64,000 nucleotides of DNA from NCBI GenBank assembly GCA_017163975.1, contig JAFFSR010000227.1, forward strand, positions 1,922,001-1,986,000, in the 5' to 3' direction. A program made the translations under genes and the position numbers. The notes under the pieces were generated by a model, which worked only from the letters and a program-made list of their open reading frames with translations, did no database searches and was not told the DNA's origin. Positions 52,101-59,352 of this stretch are shown here, piece by piece. Within the stretch, counting starts at the first letter, position 1. Each line of letters opens with the position of its first letter. Origin of the DNA: Anastatus disparis. Taxonomy: Eukaryota > Arthropoda > Insecta > Hymenoptera > Eupelmidae.

Positions 52101-55063
52101 ATTTTAGCTGATCTATATTTTATGATTTGACTTGCCGATTGGGCATTAATTGCTTGAAAAAGGACACATGAAAAGTGTCCAAAACATCGCTGCGACGATT
52201 TAAATGAATAAAATATATCTTTCTCGTAATTCAAGGATGTTAGAGTTAATTATTTTTCAATATTTTATCTAAATTAAATTTTTAGCAGCTTTTAGAAAGT
52301 TTATTTTAGATAAAATATGACACAATATAGGGTAGATGTGGGTATTACAGCGGAATCTACGTATGATGAATTTTAAACTCATAAATTAAAGCTTATAGAT
52401 GAAGAAAACTTATCACTTTTATTTTTAATAAAATATTTAAACATTGATTAACTAGAAAAAAATTAATTTAGCATTTAATTATAGAGTTAAAATTAAGAAA
52501 AAACGAATTTAAAATAAAATGTATTTGTGGCTATTGCTGCGGCCGTGTTTCTAATGCTGTGTGCCAGTTACTATTGACACTTTTATATATTCCGTTCGAA
52601 AAGTTGAGGTTAGGTTTACCACGTGTTATAGTAATAAAAGGATGCCACAGTAATTCATATTTGGTGATTTTAATGACGCATAATACTAAGGTGTAAAATT
52701 AAAATATTAAATACGTGCTAGGTGAAATTTCCAAAAAATATATAACAAGCAAAGATATATTTTATTTAATAATGATCTCATTTTACATAAAAAAGAATAA
52801 AAACAGAAAATATTGTCAAATTTAGGATGCATACGTGATCGCGATTTTACGAAATTTATCAAGATTTTAGAACAGTTCAATTTCAAATAACCAATATTAA
52901 ATATTTTTAGACTTTTTTTGTGAGATATATTTTTTAAAATATTAAATGATACTTATAATATTTGATTATGCATTCAAATATTATTTATGGACTTGAAAAA
53001 AATTATTTTTACGAATTTTATATGAAAAAACAGTAATTAGCACCTCCTCAGCAATACCCACATCTACCCTAAATCCTAAATTAAAAAAAAAAAATAAAAA
53101 AATTTTTGCTATTAATTTTTGTTACAGTTTTAAACGAATTAGAAGGTTTGTCGCGGGGTGCCGATCTTCGTGATTGTGGTCCAGGATCGCGAGTAGCCTT
53201 AAATCCCGAGCATGTGGCACGCGTTGCTGAGAATGCAAAATCTGGTCTTGCATTCGCTAGAAGTAGAAATCCCGCAATAAGGTGCCTAACTACACGAGGA
53301 ACGGTTCTTACTTCTAGCTCGTTCACCGTTGAAGAAGACGTCTGTCAGGTATTATACAATTTATATATATACATTTATAAATTACACATCCTCTATATCT
53401 ATATACACGTAGAATGTTTCATCTTGGTAAGTATATACAACGCGCTTAACGCTCACTTTGAAAAGAGAGAAAAAGTAAATAGTCAAGGAAAGAGAGATAT
53501 AAGAACTTTTATTATGTTATCCTTAATTACATTATGAGCCTTTACCTTAAACAAAAAAAAAGTCTATTGAGATTTGAGAACATAATTTTGTATATAATTA
53601 ATGGCTATTATGTTTGTTTAGTTATGCGCTTTTAGATAATGACTTTATTTAAGGATAACTAAATTTTTTATGACTTTAAGTTAATTGATTATTTCATTTT
53701 ACGTGTTATGTAGCTACTGCAATTTTTTTTGTTGTTTTCTAATATTCTTATGATTATTTAGAAGAAAGAAAAATTATAGATCTTATTAAAGTCACGTTAT
53801 TTTTTACTTTTTGAATTTTAATTAATTGTGTATTTTATTTCTGATTACAGGATGGCTTAACAAGGAATGACGACAGAATTCTTGCCACGTGCCTAAGTTT
53901 ATGCAAATCTAACAAAGATCAAATTAGTACCGGTAAGTCTATTTTTATCATTTTAAAATACTTATTTTTTTTCTTCAAAGTTACTGTTATGAATATATAA
54001 ATTTATTTTGAACGCTAGAAATATAAAGATACTGAATAGAAAAAAAAATTCTCTCTATTTTCTAACTAGTCAATATTATATTTTTTTTATTTTATTTAAC
54101 GTCGCTGTATTAATACTATCATTATAATGCTAATTAGCGACGGTGGTCGTCAATGTGTTTGTGAACAACGCACGTGTAACAAACAGTAGTGCTTGTATCA
54201 ATCGGCCGAGAGCGGGATTCGAACTCAGAACCTCGAGATTATGAATCCATCTCTCTACCGAGTGAGCCATTGAGACCTCTGTCGTATCTTATTATGTTTC
54301 ATTGACCCTTTAAAAAAAAAAAGAAAACTTAAAAAAAGTTCTTTCTACTTGGTGAAGTTATGTTTATGTAACAAGCAGTTTGAAGACCCAAAGTCATTCA
54401 ATGCTAAATATGAAGTCTAAGCATATTGCATAAGTGATGTGAGATATGTAATGACCTATATATAAAGCTTTTAGTAAACATGAATAACATTTATAATTTA
54501 CATAAGTAAACATGCATAAAACAGATAGAACATATATTAAAATTTAGATTTGTATTGTAATCACTAAAGCTTACTACTACAAAAATCATTTATTTTTTTC
54601 TTTTTTTCTTTTTCTTCATATTAAGTGACTACTGAATAAATTTTATTTGCACATTTTTACATAAACAATAGCTTTAACGGCTTGTCAAGTGTACATCATA
54701 TTCTACATACAGTTATTTTGTATTCTCAGTCCGTACTTCCTTTTAACGATGAATTTAAATTTGCAAACAAATATTTTTTTTCGGTATTCATAATTTGATA
54801 TTTTAAACTTAATATAATTCATAGTTTGATTTTATAGTAATTATTTTTTCTAAATAAATATTTAAAGTTAAAAAATATGAAATTAATATATATGAAAAAA
54901 AGAACCTTTTGAAAACTATGTTACAGAAGAAGGCCAACCACGAAGATTAAAACGCGAAGTGGTGCTATTAACAGAAGACCGAAATCTCAGGGTAAAAGCA
55001 TTGGCGCGAGATGTACCAGTAAGGGAGGTACCAGATTTTATTCAATGGGCTGGCCTTGGATGA
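5318..55063 (+). CDS. Smg6: Smg6 (EST1A) C-terminal part, 8 exons, 5' incomplete
   Basis: Join of 5318-5430, 14877-14980, 15926-16099, 17132-17341, 43345-43507, 53128-53348, 53851-53932 and 54927-55063. All junctions are GT-AG and the reading phases match at each join, giving 400 residues plus a partial first codon. SMG6 is the PIN-domain endonuclease that cuts mRNA near premature stop codons in nonsense-mediated decay; it works in the cytoplasm with UPF1. The family call rests on the C-terminal PIN domain: VPDTNCFIDYL, VPLVVLNELEGLSRG, CLTTRGTVL, NDDRIL and LLTEDRNLRVKAL appear in the order and spacing of animal SMG6, and the protein ends just after VPVREVPDFIQWAGLG, as SMG6 does. Human SMG6 is about 1,400 residues, so the N-terminal region and most of the 14-3-3-like/TPR domain are upstream of the window. 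No frameshift or premature stop was seen. Orthology is near certain; exon limits are by eye. Confidence 0.93.
5431..14876 (+). other. Smg6 intron, 9.4 kb
   Basis: Mostly AT-rich sequence without coding signal. GC-richer or pyrimidine-rich patches lie at about 6240-6730, 7610-7720 (with a short GA run) and 8560-9450. One SINE copy is at 13039-13242. No exon-like segment with proper splice sites was recognised. Confidence 0.65.
13039..13242 (-). mobile_element. tRNA-derived SINE, copy 1
   Basis: On the minus strand it begins GAGGTCGTCAGTGGCTCA and carries an A box and a B box of form GTTCAAATCC. The 3' hairpin arms GTCGCT and AGCGAC and a GTTAAATAAAA tail follow. The anticodon-loop position reads GCA, unlike most copies (CAT). 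Possible short target duplication: AAATTTG with T-rich flank on both sides. It is the copy with the most intact head-tail complementarity on its 5' side. Confidence 0.85.
14877..14980 (+). CDS. Smg6: Smg6 exon b: LPED / GFTPL block
   Basis: Acceptor TAACAG ends at 14876 and donor GTGAGT starts at 14981. It begins in phase 1 and ends on a codon boundary after Met. It encodes LKPVKLPEDTTLSGFTPL followed by MSNPQDPFYADKKEDM. A Leu-Pro-Glu-Asp then Leu-x-Gly-Phe-x-Pro-Leu block is a recurrent feature of EST1/SMG5-7 proteins after the helical domain, which supports both the family and the link to the exon at 5318. An ATG at 14837 upstream is intronic and not a start. Confidence 0.9.
14981..15925 (+). 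other. Smg6 intron, 945 nt
   Basis: AT-rich intron with consensus GTGAGT donor and ATCAG acceptor. I see no repeat or further gene in it. Confidence 0.8.
15926..16099 (+). CDS. Smg6: Smg6 exon c: pre-PIN conserved region
   Basis: Acceptor ATCAG ends at 15925 and donor GTAATA starts at 16100. The 58 codons start and end on codon boundaries. It encodes ELVQVCLRIYKILFFGQVFL, then GLETPVLKLQ and EYVSVVEASSTSTPGSPPEQ. The first half looks like a hydrophobic helix followed by a short strand; the end turns into a Ser/Thr/Pro-rich linker. Its length is a multiple of three with phase 0 at both ends, so skipping it would keep the frame. Confidence 0.92.
16100..17131 (+). other. Smg6 intron, 1,032 nt
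   Basis: AT-rich intron with a slightly GC-richer, purine-rich patch at about 16380-16460. No coding signal; open frames on both strands here are low-complexity. Confidence 0.8.
17132..17341 (+). CDS. Smg6: Smg6 exon d: acidic Ser-rich linker and charged helix
   Basis: Acceptor TTTCAG ends at 17131 and donor GTAAAA starts at 17342. The 70 codons are in phase 0 at both ends. It starts SDSELMVESYSEDEDESSL, an acidic Ser-rich stretch with several SxxE/D sites of casein-kinase-2 type, and ends in a strongly charged helix (IRSLIERKEELEKRQRKQ, then RHRQRVQ) that leads into the PIN domain. The ATG at 17147 is an internal Met, not a start. The linker is probably disordered; the helix may be a short coiled coil. 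The following intron is the largest in the window at 26.0 kb. Confidence 0.92.
24349..24370. repeat. Perfect 22-bp palindrome
   Basis: Left half AATCTATCTGA is followed at once by its exact reverse complement TCAGATAGATT, with no spacer. It lies in the giant intron with no recognisable element around it. Confidence 0.8.
28901..29085 (-). mobile_element. tRNA-derived SINE, copy 2
   Basis: Minus-strand copy with B box GTTCGAATCC, body, internal GTCGTC complement and 3' hairpin arms. The anticodon position reads CGT. The 5' head is eroded (AGAGATTTCAATAGCTCAG). Flanks show only a weak AATAT-type similarity, so no target duplication is claimed. Confidence 0.83.
31088..31113. repeat. (GA)n microsatellite
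   Basis: Uninterrupted GA dinucleotides, followed by AAAGAGAG. Confidence 0.95.
31199..31251. repeat. (ACT)n trinucleotide tract
   Basis: Imperfect ACT/CTA repeats with a clean core at 31221-31240 and an interrupted tail. Confidence 0.9.
34981..35175 (+). mobile_element. tRNA-derived SINE, copy 3 (reference copy, plus strand)
   Basis: The only copy in the same direction as Smg6. A box TGGCTCAGTCGG at 34992-35003, loop with CAT at 35018-35020, and B box GTTCGAATCC at 35037-35046. These are the internal RNA polymerase III promoter elements. A body with ATACAAGCACCA follows, then the 3' hairpin with arms GTCGCT (35123-35128) and AGCGAC (35158-35163) and an A-rich GTTAAATAAAAA tail. The head GAGGTCGTCAGTG (34981-34993) is complementary at 11 of 13 positions to 35109-35121. 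It has no protein-coding capacity and would depend on a LINE partner, probably one sharing the 3' hairpin. Confidence 0.9.
35200..35320. mobile_element. Foldback element with about 45-nt arms
   Basis: Outer arm TACGACCCAAGGCCAGTAAA begins at 35200. Its reverse complement, with one base changed in this part, ends at 35320. The arms continue inward to ACATGT at 35239-35244 and 35278-35283 with few mismatches. Inside, TTGTC pairs with GACAA and TCGGCT with AGCCGA, so the whole segment is one nested cruciform. It is much GC-richer than its flanks. It resembles a MITE or foldback element; no long target duplication is visible. Confidence 0.8.
35326..35412. mobile_element. Second GC-rich foldback element
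   Basis: Outer arms TTTTCTGCCC and GGGCAGAAAA bracket an inner pair: GCCAGAAAGCGGCAACTTT at 35343-35361 is the reverse complement of 35380-35398 with one mismatch. It starts six bases after the first foldback element and shares no obvious sequence with it. Either a separate small element or the second half of a compound one. Confidence 0.75.
37291..37362. repeat. (TA)n microsatellite, 72 nt
   Basis: Alternating TA with a single C interruption at 37303. An open frame runs through it only because the repeat is stop-free in that phase. Confidence 0.95.
40777..40800 (+). promoter_or_regulatory. Two TATA-box-like sites in an intronic island
   Basis: TATAAAAG at 40777-40784 and TATATAAAC at 40792-40800 sit at the 3' side of a GC-richer 300-bp island, followed by CCGCCTGCTC and CTGCTGC. 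This is the arrangement of a core promoter or an LTR, but no initiator or downstream gene can be shown. In a genome this AT-rich, TATA strings occur by chance. Confidence 0.25.
41542..41570 (+). mobile_element. Tc1/mariner-like terminal sequence
   Basis: CAGTACTTTCCATAAATTTG followed by GGATCAC, preceded by TA, has the layout of Tc1-type inverted ends (CAGT, a short gap, CA-AA-TT, GGGA-CAC). No matching opposite end and no transposase frame were found, so this would be a truncated remnant. Confidence 0.45.
42747..42773. repeat. A19-T8 homopolymer pair
   Basis: Nineteen A followed directly by eight T. Simple sequence; no flanking element was recognised. Confidence 0.9.
43345..43507 (+). CDS. 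Smg6: Smg6 exon e: PIN domain start, first catalytic Asp
   Basis: Acceptor TTTCAG ends at 43344, with a TATTAAT-like branch-point candidate about 15-20 nt upstream, and the donor GTGAGA starts at 43508. It starts in phase 0 and ends one base into a codon. It encodes AILQKSSLSVEIEVRPKHL, then VPDTNCFIDYLPQLQSI and YTLMVPLV. The Asp of PDTN (codon 43408-43410) matches the first metal-binding Asp of the SMG6 PIN domain (Asp1251 in human). The strand PLV continues in the next exon as VLNELEGL. Confidence 0.96.
43724..44120. repeat. Tandem duplication, first unit split by SINE copy 4
   Basis: The sequence around AATTAAAATAAATTTTAAAT (start 43732) and on to TTCAACAAATATAAATACTA (43981) is found again without interruption at about 44036-44120. 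The first unit is broken by 210 bp of SINE (43771-43980). The repeat unit is about 95-100 bp. The uninterrupted second unit acts as an empty-site reference. Confidence 0.8.
43771..43980 (-). mobile_element. tRNA-derived SINE, copy 4 (limits fixed by empty site)
   Basis: Minus-strand copy with B box GTTCGAATTCC (one inserted or changed base), CAT loop, 3' hairpin arms and a 3' tail GTTAAATAAAATAG followed by A7. Comparison with the intact neighbouring duplicate gives insertion limits of 43771 and 43980. A probable 12-bp target duplication is TTCGAACAATAT on the left and TTCAACAAATAT on the right, differing by two single-base gaps. Confidence 0.88.
49093..49120. repeat. (CT)n microsatellite
   Basis: Uninterrupted TC/CT dinucleotides followed by CGCACACATG; a longer, interrupted CT-rich tract lies nearby at about 49430-49530. 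Confidence 0.95.
52151..52230 (+). mobile_element. Retroelement 3'-tail-like segment with a short stem
   Basis: GCTTGAAAAA, then arms GGACAC (52162-52167) and GTGTCC (52175-52180), then AAAACATCGCTGCGACG and an AT-rich stretch ATTTAAATGAATAAAATAT. The order is like tails of Penelope-like and some non-LTR elements, where a CTGAxGA, short stem, GAAACG unit precedes the end. Here the core bases are altered. No reverse-transcriptase frame is present. Confidence 0.4.
52260..52318. repeat. Perfect 14-bp inverted repeat
   Basis: ATATTTTATCTAAA (52260-52273) and TTTAGATAAAATAT (52305-52318) around a 31-nt loop. It ends 11 nt before the left end of the TA-flanked element. Confidence 0.8.
52330..53069. 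mobile_element. Nonautonomous DNA element, 740 bp, TA target sites
   Basis: The left end GGGTAGATGTGGGTATT is exactly repeated, inverted, at the right end (53053-53069), and similarity continues for a few bases inward. TA dinucleotides flank both ends (52328-52329 and 53070-53071), as expected for Tc1/mariner/pogo-type insertion. The interior is mostly AT-rich, with a GC-richer segment at about 52530-52640, and has no transposase frame. The right end lies 58 nt before the Smg6 exon at 53128, so the element supplies much of the upstream part of that splice-acceptor region. Confidence 0.82.
53128..53348 (+). CDS. Smg6: Smg6 exon f: PIN domain core
   Basis: Acceptor TTACAG ends at 53127 and donor GTATTA starts at 53349. 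It begins in phase 1 (completing Val) and ends on a codon boundary after Gln. It encodes VLNELEGLSRGADLRDCGPG, then helices with HVARVAENAKSGLAFARS and the segment NPAIRCLTTRGTVLTSSSFT. NELxGL and CLTxRG are hallmarks of SMG6-type PIN domains. A 740-bp inverted-repeat element ends only 58 nt before this exon. The open frame continues past the donor to 53537, but that part is intronic. Confidence 0.96.
53349..53850 (+). other. Smg6 intron, 502 nt
   Basis: Short AT-rich intron with a TA/CA-rich start; nothing else was seen in it. Confidence 0.85.
53851..53932 (+). CDS. Smg6: Smg6 exon g: PIN domain, NDD motif
   Basis: Acceptor ATTACAG ends at 53850 and donor GTAAGT, a perfect consensus, starts at 53933. 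Starts in phase 0 and ends one base into a codon. It encodes DGLTRNDDRILATCLSLC, then KSNKDQIST. The NDD pair (codons 53869-53874) supplies the second catalytic acidic position of the PIN domain (Asp1353 in human SMG6). The loop after CLSLC is short compared with human. Confidence 0.95.
53933..54926 (+). other. Smg6 intron, 994 nt, with SINE
   Basis: The intron has a perfect GTAAGT donor and TTACAG acceptor. SINE copy 5 occupies 54081-54280; the rest is AT-rich without signal. Confidence 0.85.
54081..54280 (-). mobile_element. tRNA-derived SINE, copy 5
   Basis: Minus-strand copy with CAT loop, B box GTTCGAATCC, body, GACGACCAC complement and the 3' hairpin. The read-through (plus) strand begins with T8ATTTTATTTAACG, a pyrimidine-rich stretch that could act as a weak splice acceptor region. 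Only a weak TATTAT similarity is seen between flanks. Confidence 0.87.
54927..55063 (+). CDS. Smg6: Smg6 exon h: end of PIN domain and stop
   Basis: Acceptor TTACAG ends at 54926. It begins in phase 1, runs 44 codons after the split Glu, and stops at TGA 55061-55063. It encodes EGQPRRLKREVVLLTEDRNL, then RVKALARDVPVREVPDFIQW and AGLG. The T-x-D motif with Asp at 54977-54979 matches the third catalytic Asp (Asp1392 in human). Human has TDDRN here; this copy has TEDRN, so the key Asp is kept and its neighbour is Glu. The C-terminal end matches the family's usual end to within a few residues. Confidence 0.96.
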
Positions 55064-56090
55064 GTCGTTTTATACTAATTCAGAGACTCGGTCTACAAGC
55101 ACGCACTTATTGAAAAAAAGGAAAATTTAGAAAAAAAATATATATTGCTATCTGTGTCGCAATCCAACACGGTCAGAATAACAAAAAAAAAAAAAGAAAA
55201 ACGTGTAGCATAAACTGAACAATAAGAAAGCAAGCAGGGCCCTTTGCTCCGCAGTGACATCGGATATATAATATTAAGGACAACTAAATGGATAAATGAA
55301 TTTTAAAGAAAAGTAAATGAAAGAATAATGAAAAATAAGAAAAGAAGAAAAAAAAATCGAGATAGAAGAGCGATAAGTTGATCTCAAGAAATTATCGCCT
55401 ACATGTAAGTCGTCAAATTTTTTTTCTAATTAAAGGCGCAATTAGGAGGCTTTTTTATGGAGAGAATATTCGATATAAGGGGACCGAACTGTCGATATAA
55501 ACGCGTAAATTTATAATTGAGGAAAATATTTCGATGGCTCGAAATATTGTTTTCTGTTGTTATTGTTGTCATCTCGCGCGTGTGCGACCACCCAGTTCTT
55601 TAAACGAAAAAAAAAAGAAAAACATGATTATTTTTATTCTATTTTACATAACGCAATCTATTTTCGTTCTTATTTTTTAAAGATTTATTTACTACGATCT
55701 ATAATCTTATCACTTTATTTCTATTATTTTTTATTTTTTTTTATATGGTGTATTTCATCACCGACGACCTTCATTTATTTTTAAAAACTAAGCAAACAAA
55801 CACACACACACACACACACACACGCTGAGTGGAGTTTCAATCGATGTCGAGCACTTAAATGCCTCGTGTCGTTTTTAATATTAAATATTATATATAAATA
55901 TATCTATAATCGCCAATGATCGTTTTCTATGATGCAAAAAAAAAATAGAGACAGAGAAAGAAAGTACGTTGTAATTACGTAGTTAATGTTTCCACGATAA
56001 AAGTTGAAAACATTAAAAACATGTGAAATAATTTGTTACTTGTGTATAGATTATATATATATAAATAATAAATAGATTGTTTGATATAAG
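55064..56090 (+). other. Smg6 probable proximal 3' UTR
   Basis: Directly follows the TGA. The first canonical AATAAA I find is at 56067-56072, with a TTGTTTG stretch downstream; an ATTAAA variant lies at 55429-55434. A (CA)n run is at 55801-55823. The true end cannot be fixed from sequence, and GC-richer, structured segments further down suggest that longer 3' UTRs are possible. Confidence 0.4.
55801..55823. repeat. (CA)n microsatellite
   Basis: Uninterrupted CA dinucleotides within the probable 3' UTR. Confidence 0.95.
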
Positions 56091-58183
56091 GAGAAAAGAT
56101 TATCTCGGAAATCGTGCTGCGTACTGCCCTGAGTCTGTAATGATTATTACTTAAAAAGAAAAAAAAATAATTGAATGAGAAAATTGTTGAATTAAAATTC
56201 GATGGATTTGGACTTGTTTTCGGAAGGTCGTTGTTTCAATTGAACAAAAACTAATCAATCACTCATAAAAATAAATCATTTCATATTATCAAGAATCAAA
56301 TGTAGATTTTTTAAACACTTTCTAGTGTGAACCGTTTTTATATGATAGTAAACATTCAAAAAAACGAAAAGTTAATTTTAATACCTAAACTTTAAGAAGC
56401 TTATTTAAATCAATAAACTTTTAATGAAAAAGTTATTATTCACAATTATAAATCAGTAGTTGTGAATACTTTTTTACAATTTCTCTCAAATCAAAAAATA
56501 AATGCTTTGTAATTTGCATTTTTCTTTTGATTTAATCAATTTTATTAATTACGTCGAATTAAATATTTTTCTAATTAATAATATATTAGTTTAAGATTAA
56601 TCAAATTTACACACAAGTGGTTTTGAGAATAATAATTATAGCAAATATAGTAGATTTCATTTTCTTGATAGAATTACGTGGTTAAACATTTTTGTTAAAA
56701 ACTGTAAAAATTTATAAAAATTAATCTTTTTATAAACAACAAGAAGATATAGCGCTTTATTCGAGGACATAAAGACATGAAAATAAATTTTATACTTTTA
56801 TTACAATTTCTTATGCGTAAGAAACATTATTATGCCAGTTGTAGAAAACTAATCTGATTTTGCTTCGTTACGAAATTATGTGATAAAATACATTTAAATA
56901 TCATAATCAAATTTTAAAATGTTTACTAAAGTTTTTGTTTAAAAAAAGGTTATTTATATAGTTTTTATCTATTAATACGATTCTATTATTAACGCATATA
57001 GAGTATTAATAATTGGTTTAACATTTTTTAACTTCCATTACATTTTTAAGATATAAAATACATAAACCTGTTAAGTTTTAATCTCAGTATACATTAAACT
57101 AAAAAAAAAAACTAATTATTCTCATGTCTGTTATCAAAATATTACAAAACAGGCGACCAATAATAAAAGAAAAATAAAAATAGAAACTCTTAATACAATT
57201 TATATTTTTCGCAATACTTGCCGCAGACCGCTTATAAGTATGTCAAGATAGAAAAAAAATAATTAGACTTAATTTTCTAATAGAAATATTTGAACTTAAG
57301 ATTAAAATGAAAGAGGCATTAAAAATAAAATAATATCACAGGACTGATGGTTCTGCCTTTCTAGTTTTAATAATAGATAATACATATATAGTTGAGCTGA
57401 ATAATCATGAACCAAACTTAGATTAAGATCCATATGACATTTGATTACGTGTGAATTCATTTATTAAAAAAAATATTAACATTCCAAGTCTTAGCAGCGG
57501 CTGACTTAGGTGATGTGCAATTAGCCTACTAATAGTCATTTTCTTATCTATTTTCAAATTGCACAGGCATACGAGTACAAATTACAAAAAAAAAATTCAT
57601 TCTTTGTAAGTATGGTTTCAAAAAAAAAGCTTTATTTTTTATTGACTTTTTTACTTTCTGTGAAGAATAGTTTATTTTTAATTTTAACGATTGAACACTG
57701 TATATACAAAACATGAATGTGTACGTTAATAGAACTTTACTTTAGTAGGCAATGAAAAAAACACCATCATTTTTTATTAATTTTTATCAAACGAAGATCG
57801 TAATTCGCACGTTGAGTTACAATATCAGAAAACAACTGTATTTATGCTTATAACAATGTCAATTGTCGCCTTTTGTAAAAAAAATACTTAAAAGAAAAAA
57901 AAAACAAAAAAATCCTTATAATTGTGATACTGTCTAATTTTTTAACCTTTTTACGATATTCTAATATTTAATCGCATTTCATTATTATTTGTTAAATAAA
58001 AACATTTAAGATTAAAACGTAAAAATCCATTATTCGTATGGCTACTTTTCTATCGTTATAACTCAAGCCAAATCAAAAGTACTTACGTTCCTTCATTGCT
58101 TTTCTCATTATATAAAATATTAATTATAAAAAAAAACTAAGAAAAACTAAAAAAAAAGAGTATAAGTATAGTCTGTATATTGT

Positions 58184-58294
58184 GTGGCAGACTAGAGACG
58201 ACTTTCCGAGCGAGTCCCTCGAAACTTGGGCGTTTCGCAGCCTCGTCTTAGCAACCGAGAAGTTTTTGTCCGACCCTGAAACTGCCACTGTACA
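58184..58294 (+). ncRNA. Candidate structured RNA element, GC-rich
   Basis: A segment of about 50% GC in a roughly 20-25% GC surround. Complementary arms nest in order: GTGGCAG (58184-58190) with CTGCCAC (58282-58288), AGACGA (58196-58201) with TCGTCT (58243-58248), GCGA (58210-58213) with TCGC (58235-58238), and CCC with GGG inside. An ACA triplet follows the closing stem at 58292-58294, as in H/ACA RNAs, but a second hairpin and H box are not evident. It could be an snoRNA-like RNA, a 3' UTR structure, or chance. No known RNA family was recognised, and the strand is assumed from the gene. Confidence 0.35.
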
Positions 58295-59281
58295 ATGATT
58301 AAAATAAAAAAAAAGAAAATACGAGAATGAAAATTAAAAGTGATTAAAACAAGGGGACGCTTTTTTTACACGACTCTCATTTTGTATAATTAAGATAAAT
58401 AAAGATTCGCACGAGAAGATAACAGAAAACGTAAAAGATTAATAAAATTATTAGTACAATGAAATTCAGTTTTTTGTCGACTCAAACGAAGAAGATTGTG
58501 ATAAAAAAAAATTAAGTAATAATTTTAAATAAATTATATATTTTTAAAATTTTTAAACGAATTTTTATAAAAGTTTGAATACAAATTATATGTTTTTAGT
58601 TTGTTAATAAATTTTATTTTGATTTCAGATGATTTTCATTATTTTTTTAAAATAAAATATTTCTAAAAAAAATTGTTGAGAATTAAGCAAACAAAAGACT
58701 GAATTTCAACACATAAATAAATAATCAAAAGAAAAGAAGCGATTGATCGGCAGAGTTAGGGTTCGACAGTTCCTATTTTTTGATTTCGATAATCAATGAG
58801 CTTGAAGTCATTGAAGATAAAAAAAGAAAATGAGATGTTTAGAAGACTAGTAACATTTTGGGGGGATAAAAATAAAACGATAAACCTATTTTTTTGAGAA
58901 TGTTAGTTACTTAAATTGTCCGTATCTTAAAATAGTCCGCGTCAGAGTGATTTAGAGAACGAGTGTGTAAAAGGGACGAAAAAGAAAATTATTATTAAAA
59001 GTAAAAGTGATAAATATAAAGTGTTAAGAAAGTGTTTATGAAATAGAAAGAGAAGAGAAAAAAAATCATTTTTTTCCTCTTCTCTTTGCAATTCAAATCC
59101 TTTAATATGTCCCATTTTTTAGCTCAATTTCCATTGTTTTATACATGTATTCATGTGTAAATGATCTTAAAAGGGACAAAAAAAAATCGAAAAATTATTT
59201 GTGAGCTGAATAAAGCTTGTCGAAAATTTTTGAAATAAAATAATGACGTGTTCATTGTATTAGAATCCTTGTGGGATAATC

Positions 59282-59352
59282 GTAAAAATGATCTTGTATG
59301 TTATAAACGGCGTTTTTCACGACGTGTGAAAATGTGTTTACGTCATTTTTAC
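59282..59352. repeat. Nested 71-nt hairpin
   Basis: GTAAAAATGA (59282-59291) pairs with TCATTTTTAC (59343-59352); TAAAC (59304-59308) pairs with GTTTA (59336-59340); TTTTCAC (59314-59320) pairs with GTGAAAA (59326-59332). It is pre-miRNA-sized, but a 12-nt bulge on one side argues against an ordinary miRNA precursor. Confidence 0.4.

Larger units (their letters stand above)
43508..53127 (+). other. Smg6 intron, 9.6 kb
   Basis: Splits the PIN domain between PLV and VLNEL. It contains SINE copy 4 within a tandem duplication, GC-richer patches at about 44330-44700, 46550-46900, 48200-48500 and 49020-50080 (the last with long CT tracts), a retroelement-tail-like segment and the 740-bp inverted-repeat element at its 3' end. 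No exon or nested gene was recognised. Confidence 0.7.

Noticed and set aside
53106..53537. 143-codon frame starting with ATG at 53106
   Set aside because: The central part is the true Smg6 exon 53128-53348; the start and the end are intron sequence on either side of clear splice sites.
57510..57566. TGTGCAATT / AATTGCACA inverted pair as a hairpin
   Set aside because: Only about 9 base pairs around a loop of some 35 nt; expected by chance in a flank of this size.
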